Assembly (NCBI GenBank): GCA_022824225.1
Contig: JAJEAH010000022.1
Location: forward strand, 1 to 34,535
DNA from: Chloroflexota bacterium
GTDB lineage: Bacteria; Chloroflexota; UBA11872; VXOZ01
DNA: 34,535 bases
Direction: 5' to 3'
The notes beneath the pieces are model-generated. The model searched no databases, was not told the DNA's origin, and was given only the letters and a program-made list of their open reading frames with translations. A program made the position numbers and the translations under genes. Each line of letters begins with the position of its first letter. The stretch's first letter is position 1. Shown in pieces: positions 17,112-23,384 of the stretch.

Positions 17112-18142
17112 GCGCGCCCCGGGCACTGAACATTGGCGCTGTTTCCTTCGACCACGGGCACCAGAACGGATACGTGTCGGCCATACTGGAACTGCCGTCG
17201 GCCAACCTCGTCGCCGCGTCGGACACCGTGCCCGAACAGCTCGACGCCATGCGCGGCATGTTGGCGGCGCATCCGGAAGCCCCGGAGGTCAAGGTCTTTT
17301 CGGACTACCGCGAGCTTTTGGAACTTGACGAGGTCGAGGCGGTCTCGATTTGCTCGGCCAACGCCGACCATGCCCAAATGACCATCGACGCCGCAAGGGC
17401 CGGGAAGCACGTGCTGTGCGAAAAGCCGCTCTGCATCACGCTGGAAGAAGCGGACGCCATGATTGCCGCGTGCCGGGAGGCGGGCGTGTACTTGGCGACG
17501 GCCTATCCGTGCCGGTTTGGGCCGGTGGCATGGCAGGCTAAGCAGCGCGTAGACGCCGGCGAGATTGGCGACATCCTCGCCATGCAAGGCACCAACCACC
17601 TCCGCCCCTTTACCGAAGGGTGGTTCATCGACCCGGAGCGCTCCGGCGGCGGCACGATTCGCGACCACATCGTCCACGTGACCGACTTGATGCGCTGGTT
17701 CACCGGCAAGGAGATCGTCGAGGTCTACGCGGAAGGCGACACGCTCAAGCGGCCGCACATTGCCGTGGACGACGTTGCCATTCTCGTGGAGACGTTCGAG
17801 GGCGGCATCCTTGCTTCCACCGATCCCTCGTGGAACCGGCCGGAAAACTGGACCAAGTGGGGCAACGTCTATCTGCGCGTGCTCGGCACGCGGGGCATGA
17901 TCGAATTCGAGCTGACGGGGCAGGCCGTCGTGCGCACCGAGAGCACGAGCAGCTCTGTTACGTCGATTGATACATCGGAGTCGATGAATTACTATTTGCT
18001 AAAGGACTTCTGCGAGGCCATTATCGCTGGACGCTCGCCGTTGGTCACAGGGAAAGACGGTCGCGCCGGGGTGGAAGCAATCCTGGCAGCCTATCAGTCC
18101 ATCGAGGAAGGGCGGCCGGTTCGTATCGGCGCTCGCCGGTAA
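17108..18142 (+). CDS. Gfo/Idh/MocA-family NAD(P)-dependent oxidoreductase
   Basis: Probable dehydrogenase of a sugar, cyclitol or related polyol. The 344-residue product has the catalytic ARAGKHVLCEKPL (EKP at 105-107), AYPCRFGP, the G.IGDI strand at about 151-155, and GGGTIRDHIVHVTDLMRWF with His190 and Asp193 in the usual active-site places. The nucleotide-binding loop is unusual: IGAVSFDHGH replaces GxGxxG/A. The C-terminal domain ends in typical VEAILAAYQSIEEGRPV. It is coupled by a 4-nt overlap to the degenerate paralogue upstream. The last codons lie within a 19-bp tandem repeat that continues past the stop. Substrate unknown. Confidence 0.9.
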   Translation: MSAPRALNIGAVSFDHGHQNGYVSAILELPSANLVAASDTVPEQLDAMRGMLAAHPEAPEVKVFSDYRELLELDEVEAVSICSANADHAQMTIDAARAGKHVLCEKPLCITLEEADAMIAACREAGVYLATAYPCRFGPVAWQAKQRVDAGEIGDILAMQGTNHLRPFTEGWFIDPERSGGGTIRDHIVHVTDLMRWFTGKEIVEVYAEGDTLKRPHIAVDDVAILVETFEGGILASTDPSWNRPENWTKWGNVYLRVLGTRGMIEFELTGQAVVRTESTSSSVTSIDTSESMNYYLLKDFCEAIIAGRSPLVTGKDGRAGVEAILAAYQSIEEGRPVRIGARR

Positions 18143-18215
18143 CGTCGGCGCTCGCCGGAGATGTCGGCGCTCGCCGGAGATGTCGGCTGCGCCGGAGATG
18201 TCGGCTGCGCGACGG
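18123..18215. repeat. 18-19-bp tandem repeat spanning the end of an oxidoreductase gene
   Basis: Five units of 19, 19, 19, 18 and 18 bp share TCGGCGCTCGCCGGAG or the shortened TCGGCTGCGCCGGAG (unit starts at 18123, 18142, 18161, 18180, 18198). The first unit encodes the last residues of the oxidoreductase and the stop codon sits at its end (18140-18142). This suggests slippage expansion outward from the gene's 3' end. Each unit holds a small GGCG/CGCC dyad. Confidence 0.85.
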
Positions 18216-18280
18216 TAAAGCGTTCTGTGTACTTGTGATTGAGCGCCGGTATGTAACGCTCCAGGAGGCGGAGGAAAGCA

Positions 18281-18661
18281 ATGCGAAGGCGAATGTTCTT
18301 ATTGGTGGCGGGCGCCAGCGCGCTGAGCGCGTGTCAGCTCGGTCTGGGGGAAGCGCCTCCGGAAGAAGCGCAGTTCATCCCGCTGCGCATACTCGAGTAT
18401 TCGGAAATCGTGCATCGCGGTCAAGTCGCCGTGTTGCTGGCGGGATCGAAGCCCGAGAGCGAAGTAACCCCCGTGCTCATGCGCGGCGAGGAGACTATCG
18501 CCATCGAGGAGTTCACACCCAAGCAGCCGGAGGAAAACGGCTTTGTACGCTGGACGTGGACGGTGCCTGAGAGTCTCGAACCCGGCATGTACATCGTCGA
18601 AGTTACGGCAGTGGCGGAAGAAGGCCAAATCTCCTGGTCTGAGGAATTCGAAATCCGTTAA
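18281..18661 (+). CDS. Small putative lipoprotein
   Basis: No family is recognised for this 126-residue product. The N-terminus MRRRMFLLVAGASALSAC is a lipoprotein signal with lipobox LSAC and lipidated Cys18. The mature part looks all-beta (alternating polar and hydrophobic stretches such as GQVAVLLAG, GMYIVEVTAVAEEG), like a single Ig-like or C2-like surface domain. A strong GGAGG precedes the ATG, 22 nt separate it from the next oxidoreductase gene, and 138 nt from the previous one. Position inside a dehydrogenase cluster suggests a surface-binding or sensing role, which is only an inference. Confidence 0.75.
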   Translation: MRRRMFLLVAGASALSACQLGLGEAPPEEAQFIPLRILEYSEIVHRGQVAVLLAGSKPESEVTPVLMRGEETIAIEEFTPKQPEENGFVRWTWTVPESLEPGMYIVEVTAVAEEGQISWSEEFEIR

Positions 18662-18682
18662 CGGGACAGCGAGGAGCGAAAG

Positions 18683-19714
18683 ATGGCGGGTGATCGTCTG
18701 GGCACGGCCGTTATAGGCGTGGGTCTCATCGGCGAACAACACGCCGACGTCTACGCGGCGTACCATCGTGCGAACCTGGCCCTGGTCTACGACGCCAACC
18801 CACAACGCGCTCAAGCCGTGGCCGAACGCCTGGATTGCCGGGCCGCCCCGGACCTGGCAGCAATCGCGGACTCAGACGTAGCGCTGGTGAGCGTGGCCAC
18901 CCCCGATTTTGCCCATCGCGACGCCGTCGTTGCCATGCTTGACGCCGGCAAGCACGTGCTGGTGGAAAAACCGCTGGCCACCACCGTGGCAGACGCGGTC
19001 GCTATGGTCCGGGCCGCCGAGCGCAACAACCGCCACCTGAGCATTAGCTTAGGCAACCGCTGGAGCGAGGACATACAGGACTTGCGCGACTGCGTGCAGA
19101 GCGGTGAAATTGGCGATCCCATCTTTGGCTTTTCGCGCCTTTCCGATACGGTGTGGGTTCCCACCCAAATGCTTTCCTGGGGCAGCGAATCCGGCCCGCA
19201 CTGGTTCCTCTATCCCCACACCATGGACTACATGCGCTGGATCATCGGCCAGGAGGCCAAGCGCGTATACGCCCGGGGCGAGAAACGCCTGCTGCCGCAA
19301 AAGGGCGTGGACGCCTACGACTACGTGCAAGCTATGGTGGAGTTCGAAAACTGCACCATCACGTTCGAGACGTCGTGGATCGTGCCCGAAGGCTACCCGG
19401 CCATCGTCGAACAGTACCTCTCACTCTACGGCACGAAAGGCAAAGTGACGCTGGACCGCTCCAACCGCGGCTTTGCACTGGATACGGAAGAACGGCAACT
19501 GACCATCAGACCCAAGATGTGGTCGTATTTCAAGACCCCGGATTCGTGGGGCAACTCCATGCGGAATGTGGTGGACTGCATCTTGGACGGCGGCGAACCG
19601 GCCATTCCCGGCAGCGACGGCCTGGCGGTGGTTGCGATGATCGAGGCCGCAGAGCGGTCCATCGAAACCGGCCAGCCCGTGGAGCCGGCGCGTTTGATCC
19701 AAGAGCACGCATAG
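18683..19714 (+). CDS. Gfo/Idh/MocA-family oxidoreductase
   Basis: A canonical family member of 343 residues: nucleotide-binding GVGLIG (12-17), catalytic VEKPLA (EKP at 95-97), GNRWSEDI in place of the RF motif, SGEIGDPI, and the active-site pair His179/Asp182 in PHTMDYMRW. The substrate domain has ETSWIVPEGYP and YGTKGKVTLDRSN. GAGGAG lies before the ATG. The substrate is probably a sugar or cyclitol but cannot be read from sequence. It is third of four related genes in a row and only about as similar to its neighbours as family members in general, so recent duplication is unlikely. Confidence 0.92.
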   Translation: MAGDRLGTAVIGVGLIGEQHADVYAAYHRANLALVYDANPQRAQAVAERLDCRAAPDLAAIADSDVALVSVATPDFAHRDAVVAMLDAGKHVLVEKPLATTVADAVAMVRAAERNNRHLSISLGNRWSEDIQDLRDCVQSGEIGDPIFGFSRLSDTVWVPTQMLSWGSESGPHWFLYPHTMDYMRWIIGQEAKRVYARGEKRLLPQKGVDAYDYVQAMVEFENCTITFETSWIVPEGYPAIVEQYLSLYGTKGKVTLDRSNRGFALDTEERQLTIRPKMWSYFKTPDSWGNSMRNVVDCILDGGEPAIPGSDGLAVVAMIEAAERSIETGQPVEPARLIQEHA

Positions 19715-19726
19715 CGTGATGCGCAG

Positions 19727-19750
19727 CATGCGCTAGCGGCGTAGCGCATG
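19727..19750. terminator. Hairpin after the third oxidoreductase gene
   Basis: A perfect 9-bp stem CATGCGCTA / TAGCGCATG (19727-19735 and 19742-19750) with loop GCGGCG begins 12 nt after the stop codon. No U-tract follows, so it may be an mRNA-stabilising or rho-type structure rather than a classical terminator. Confidence 0.5.
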
Positions 19751-19814
19751 TACAGGTGGCAGCCGCCGGCTGAGCGTGCGAGGGCTTTAGGGCGGCGCAT
19801 AGCAGAGCAGGACG

Positions 19815-19836
19815 TGGAGCGTGTGCACACGCTCCA
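19815..19836. promoter_or_regulatory. Perfect 22-bp palindrome upstream of the fourth oxidoreductase gene
   Basis: The half-site TGGAGCGTGTG is followed directly by its reverse complement, with no spacer, 29 nt before the ATG at 19866. A perfect even palindrome of this size fits a dimeric repressor operator. In RNA it would fold into a hairpin just upstream of the ribosome site. No regulator gene is present in the window. Confidence 0.6.
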
Positions 19837-19865
19837 TCTTCGTTTACGGGAGGAGCATTGGGGAC

Positions 19866-20876
19866 ATGGAACAGATTGGCATAGGTGTAATCGCCGCCGG
19901 TCAGATGGGCCAGCGGCACGCAAATGTCTACCGGCAGCTTCCCGACGCGCAACTGTGGGCCGTAGCTGACGTGAATGCCCAGGCCGCCCACGCCGCCGCC
20001 GATCCGGCCGGCGCAACCGTATACGCCGACTGGCGCGATCTGCTCGATCGCGAGGACATTCAGGCCGTAAGCATCTGCCTGCCGGACTGGCTGCACCGGG
20101 ACGCGGTGATCGCGGCGGCGGAGGCCGGCAAGCACATCCTGCTCGAGAAACCCCTGGCCATCGACGTGGCCGACGCTGACGACATGGTGGCTGCCGTGAC
20201 ACGGGCCGGCGTCACGCTGCTCGTGGGCCAGACCCTTCACTTCGACCCCCGCTACTCAATGCCGCTTGAAGCCTACCGGCGCGGCGATATTGGCGAGGTC
20301 ATCCACGTTTACGCCCGGCGCAACAACCCCATTACCAGCGCCGAGAAGTTCGAGGGCAACACCACGGTGCTGCAATTCCTCGGCATCCACGACATCGAAT
20401 ACGTGATCTCACTGGTGGACGAACCCGTAGTGCGGGTAACGGCCGAGTCGCATCGCGCGCTGGCTAGCGACCTCGGCATCGATGACGCCGTTTTCACGCT
20501 GGTGAGATTCGCGTCCGGCGCAATTGCCAGCTTCGAGCACGCCTGGACGTTGCCGGTGCAAGACTTCCGCGCGCTGGACGCGCGACTCGACGCCGTGGGG
20601 ACGAAAGGCATGATCCGCATCGATTGCGCGCCGGCTACGAGCATGACGGTTTCGCCGGCGGGCGTGGACACCCACGACACGTGGTACGGGCCGACTTTTG
20701 GCGACGACTACGCCGGCGCGATCTACCACGAGGTGCGGCACTTCGTGCATTGCGTCCGCACCGGCGCTGAACCGGCAGTGAGACTCGAGCACGCCTATCA
20801 AGCCGTCCGGGTGGTAGCCGCGGCGCAAGAGTCGGCCGCCACCGGCATGCCCGTTAGCCTAGCGGAGAATCGCTAA
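19866..20876 (+). CDS. Gfo/Idh/MocA-family oxidoreductase
   Basis: The fourth family member, 336 residues. It has the nucleotide-binding GVIAAGQMG (7-15), catalytic LEKPLAI (EKP at 94-96), HFDPRYSMP, RGDIGEVIHVYARRNN and GIHDIEYV (His175, Asp176). The C-terminal helix ends AAAQESAATGMPV. The start is ATG 19866, chosen because GGGAGGAG lies just upstream and the conserved first strand follows. The frame extends to GTG 19821, but that would put the start inside the 22-bp palindrome. Substrate unknown; N-terminal form and the HD motif are those of myo-inositol or sugar dehydrogenase relatives. The last codons and stop are duplicated downstream in a 49-bp tandem repeat. Confidence 0.92.
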   Translation: MEQIGIGVIAAGQMGQRHANVYRQLPDAQLWAVADVNAQAAHAAADPAGATVYADWRDLLDREDIQAVSICLPDWLHRDAVIAAAEAGKHILLEKPLAIDVADADDMVAAVTRAGVTLLVGQTLHFDPRYSMPLEAYRRGDIGEVIHVYARRNNPITSAEKFEGNTTVLQFLGIHDIEYVISLVDEPVVRVTAESHRALASDLGIDDAVFTLVRFASGAIASFEHAWTLPVQDFRALDARLDAVGTKGMIRIDCAPATSMTVSPAGVDTHDTWYGPTFGDDYAGAIYHEVRHFVHCVRTGAEPAVRLEHAYQAVRVVAAAQESAATGMPVSLAENR

Positions 20877-20959
20877 GTACCGCCCATAGTCCGTTCGTGC
20901 TGAGCTTGTCGCGGAGAATCGCTAAGTACCGCCCTTATTCCGTTCGTGCTGAGCTTGTC
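20862..20959. repeat. 49-bp tandem duplication including a gene's stop codon and a palindromic repeat half
   Basis: Units 20862-20910 and 20911-20959 differ at two positions. Each contains the last codons and stop of the oxidoreductase (GAGAATCGCTAA) plus CCGTTCGTGCTGAGCTTGTC, the left half of a dispersed palindromic element that also occurs at 33109-33127. The repeat lies in the 123-nt gap between convergent genes. Confidence 0.88.
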
Positions 20960-20999
20960 GAAGCACATCTATGAGGACGCGCGAAGGGTAGACTCATCC

Positions 21000-22271
21000 T
21001 CAAGTCACCACCCGCTCAAGCTGGCCGAACACCTTTTTGATCGCCCGCACGTATGCCGCCATCAGGGTTTCATTATTGGGTGGCGTCAGCCCCATCAGGG
21101 GGATGACCCGGTCCACCGCCTTGGCCGCATGCGGGTAGTCCTCCGGCCGGTACGTTATATCACCGCCATAGCGGCATTCCCACGGGCAGCCGCGGCCGTA
21201 GCCCTGTTTCTCCTGGAAGAGCGTCATGCGGGGCAGCAAGAATTCCGCCCGTCCCAGACCGACGCCTTCCGCCCGCAGCGCCTCGCGCACCTGTTCGCTC
21301 GCGGCGGCGGGCTCTACGTCCAAACCCACCTCTTCCGGCGCAAACTCGGCGACAAACCGGAAGTACACGTGCGTCCGATCAGTGGGCACGTGGGGCAAGC
21401 GCAGGCCGGGAATCCCCGCCAGGTGCTCGTGCAGGTACGCGGCGTTCGCCTGAATGTGCGCCGTCGTCTCAGCCAAGCGCGTGAACTGCGAGCGGACGAA
21501 GGCGTTGGACATCTCCGTTGCCCGGTACATCCAGCCCATGCCGTAGACGTTGTACTCGCGCTCGCCGTCGGAGCGGCGCCGCTCGCCAAACTGCTGCACC
21601 CGCGCGGCCATGTCCCAGGCCTCGTCATCGTCGGTCACCAGCGCGCCGCCTTCGCCGCCGGGCAGGTTCTTATTGCCGTTGAAGCTGTACGCGCCCACGT
21701 GACCGATAGCGCCAACCGCGCGGCCCTTGTACGTAGCGGCATGGGCCTGGCAGCAGTCCTCGATCACGTTCAGCCCATGCTTTGCCGCCACCGCCATGAT
21801 GCCGTCCATGTCAGCCGGCAGGCCGTAGAGGTGCACCGGCAGGATCGCGCGCGTGCGCGGCGTGATTTTCTTCTCTACCTCTTCGGGGTCCAGCGTGTAA
21901 GTCGTGGGATCGATGTCGGCAAAGGCCGGAATCGCGTTGTGGTGCAAGATGCTGGTCGCCGTAGACGACCACGACATGGGCGTGGTGATAACCTCATCGC
22001 CCGGCTGCACGCCCGCCGCGGCCACGGCCATGTGCAGGGCCGCCGTACCGCTGTTCGTCACCAGGCAGTGCTTTGCCCCCACATAGTCTTTCCACTCATC
22101 TTGCAGAGCGGCCCCCTCCGGCGCCGCCGCGCCCCACAGCACACCGCGTTCCAGCACACCCATCACCGCTTCTTTGTCTGCTGTCGTGATACGGGGCCAC
22201 CCTGACACGGAGCCCGCCGTCACCGCCGGCGGCCCGCCCAATACGGCGAGTTCTTCCTGGACTTTCAGCAT
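21000..22271 (-). CDS. DegT/DnrJ/EryC1/StrS-family PLP-dependent aminotransferase
   Basis: These enzymes transaminate keto-sugars or keto-cyclitols in amino-sugar, antibiotic and surface-glycan synthesis. The 423-residue product has TNSGTAALHMAV (PLP phosphate contact, about 72-83), PGDEVITTPMSWSSTA, Asp172 in VIEDCCQAHA, and SFNGNKNLPGGEGG with the Schiff-base Lys201. The Gfo/Idh plus DegT pairing is seen in pathways that oxidise and then aminate a ring hydroxyl (for example inosamine and kanosamine synthesis), so the pairing with the convergent oxidoreductase cluster is suggestive. AAGGAGG lies 6 nt before the ATG. It ends the minus-strand block, 75 nt after the CBM9-like gene. Confidence 0.92.
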   Translation of the reverse strand: MLKVQEELAVLGGPPAVTAGSVSGWPRITTADKEAVMGVLERGVLWGAAAPEGAALQDEWKDYVGAKHCLVTNSGTAALHMAVAAAGVQPGDEVITTPMSWSSTATSILHHNAIPAFADIDPTTYTLDPEEVEKKITPRTRAILPVHLYGLPADMDGIMAVAAKHGLNVIEDCCQAHAATYKGRAVGAIGHVGAYSFNGNKNLPGGEGGALVTDDDEAWDMAARVQQFGERRRSDGEREYNVYGMGWMYRATEMSNAFVRSQFTRLAETTAHIQANAAYLHEHLAGIPGLRLPHVPTDRTHVYFRFVAEFAPEEVGLDVEPAAASEQVREALRAEGVGLGRAEFLLPRMTLFQEKQGYGRGCPWECRYGGDITYRPEDYPHAAKAVDRVIPLMGLTPPNNETLMAAYVRAIKKVFGQLERVVT

Positions 22272-22346
22272 TGCTTCCTCCTTGCGTGCGGTCCCGTTAG
22301 CCGGTTGCTGGCGCCGGTGGTCAGAGCCTGCCCGTGCCAGATTCGA

Positions 22347-23024
22347 CTACTCTTCGCTAAAGACCACGTACCCGAACCGGTTCGGCATGTGAAACTGGAT
22401 TTCGCCGGTGGGCGACCAGGCGCTGTATTCGTCGGCATCGCGGGCGCGGTCGATGCGGTAGAAGTTGGCGCGCCAGCGGTCCCCGTGGCGGGGCGGAATG
22501 TGCGGCGCGGTCATGCACTGATCGAACGGAATGGCGATTTCGGTCGACCACGAGCGGTCCGTGCCCGTGCGGGAGTTCACGACTCCATCCACCTGCACCG
22601 CGGTCTGCAAGTCGGGGCAGTCCCAACAGAAGAGTTCGTGGCTCTTGCCGCCGCGCCGGTAGACTGCTAGGTCGACGATGACGTTGTTGGGGCTGACCTC
22701 GAATTCGAGAAACGACCACTCGTCGCAATTGTCATCCAGAAACACCTCCACCACTTCCTCATCCCACAGCGGCTCATCCCGTTTGGTATACGTGCCCCAG
22801 ATGTCGGGGTCCGTAGCGTGAAAGCCCACGTAAAGATTGGTATCGTCCCACAAGGCGCGCACAACCGTTGGGTAGCGCGGCTCGTCACCGGAGACGGTTT
22901 CTACGAGGTGCATTTGCTCGGCCTGTGCCCACGCCGGTTCGTCGAGCGCGCCGTCTACGGTGATCGGAGACGTGGCGCGGCGGCAGGTGTAGGTAGGAAG
23001 TGGGGGGAGGTCGGAATTTGCCAT
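22347..23024 (-). CDS. CBM9-like carbohydrate-binding domain protein
   Basis: A single-domain 225-residue protein resembling the family 9-like carbohydrate-binding fold (also seen in DOMON-type sugar-binding modules). Visible pattern: TVDGALDEPAWAQAE at about 22-36, then VRALWDDTNLYVGFHATDPDIW, DEEVVEVFLD, FLEFEVSPNNVIVDL, and the late WSTEIAIPFDQ and RANFYRIDR strands. No signal peptide is seen, unlike most secreted CBM9 proteins, so it would be cytosolic as annotated. No catalytic residues are expected. AAAGGA precedes the ATG. It stands between the DUF3604 and DegT genes on the same strand and may bind the same sugar. Confidence 0.82.
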   Translation of the reverse strand: MANSDLPPLPTYTCRRATSPITVDGALDEPAWAQAEQMHLVETVSGDEPRYPTVVRALWDDTNLYVGFHATDPDIWGTYTKRDEPLWDEEVVEVFLDDNCDEWSFLEFEVSPNNVIVDLAVYRRGGKSHELFCWDCPDLQTAVQVDGVVNSRTGTDRSWSTEIAIPFDQCMTAPHIPPRHGDRWRANFYRIDRARDADEYSAWSPTGEIQFHMPNRFGYVVFSEE

Positions 23025-23045
23025 TGATCTTGGTCCTTTTCACAT

Positions 23046-23085
23046 CTAGTGGGGGCCAGTTCCAGCTAGTGGGGGCCAGTTCCAG
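23046..23085. repeat. Two tandem copies of a 20-bp unit
   Basis: CTAGTGGGGGCCAGTTCCAG occurs at 23046-23065 and again, identically, at 23066-23085. It begins 22 nt upstream of the CBM9-like start codon, so it lies in that gene's immediate 5' region and could affect its promoter. Confidence 0.9.
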
Positions 23086-23230
23086 CCGGATTGGCCAAGA
23101 CCGCACTATTGCTCGTAATTGCCCGAAACGACAAGGCCTCTAGTGAGTCCTCAAGCGTCTCAAACGAAATCGCTGGAATACAGGTATGGCAGCGCCGCAT
23201 GCATCCGGACTCACTCTATCACCGGTCTGG

Positions 23231-23250
23231 ATTCCGGCTTTCGCCGGAAT
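23231..23250. repeat. REP-like palindrome (ATTCCGGC-TTTC-GCCGGAAT)
   Basis: A perfect 8-bp stem with a TTTC loop, followed by GACAG. The same core recurs imperfectly at 31547-31566, and a variant (TTCCCGC-GAAA-GCGGGAA) is at 34427-34444. This is a widely dispersed type of bacterial palindromic repeat. Confidence 0.85.
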
Positions 23251-23384
23251 GACAGATGTATGTAGCCTACAAATCCAGAAGGGCCGGCGTCCTCTGCGGT
23301 CAGGCCCATCTGCGGTCAGTGTCATCTGCATAGTCCAGAGCAGCCGCTGCTCTAGGGGTGTGGCCGCAATCTCAAACGAGCCGG

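Larger units (their letters stand above)
23025..23384. other. 360-bp intergenic region with short repeats
   Basis: It separates the DUF3604 gene from the CBM9-like gene on the minus strand. Two head-to-tail copies of a 20-bp unit lie at 23046-23085, a REP-like hairpin at 23231-23250, and a short CATCTGCGGTCAG near-repeat at about 23309-23333. No credible gene is visible. Confidence 0.6.

Noticed and set aside
20946-22205. 419-codon open frame on the plus strand
   Set aside because: Antisense to the DegT aminotransferase gene, which has clear family motifs and a strong ribosome site.
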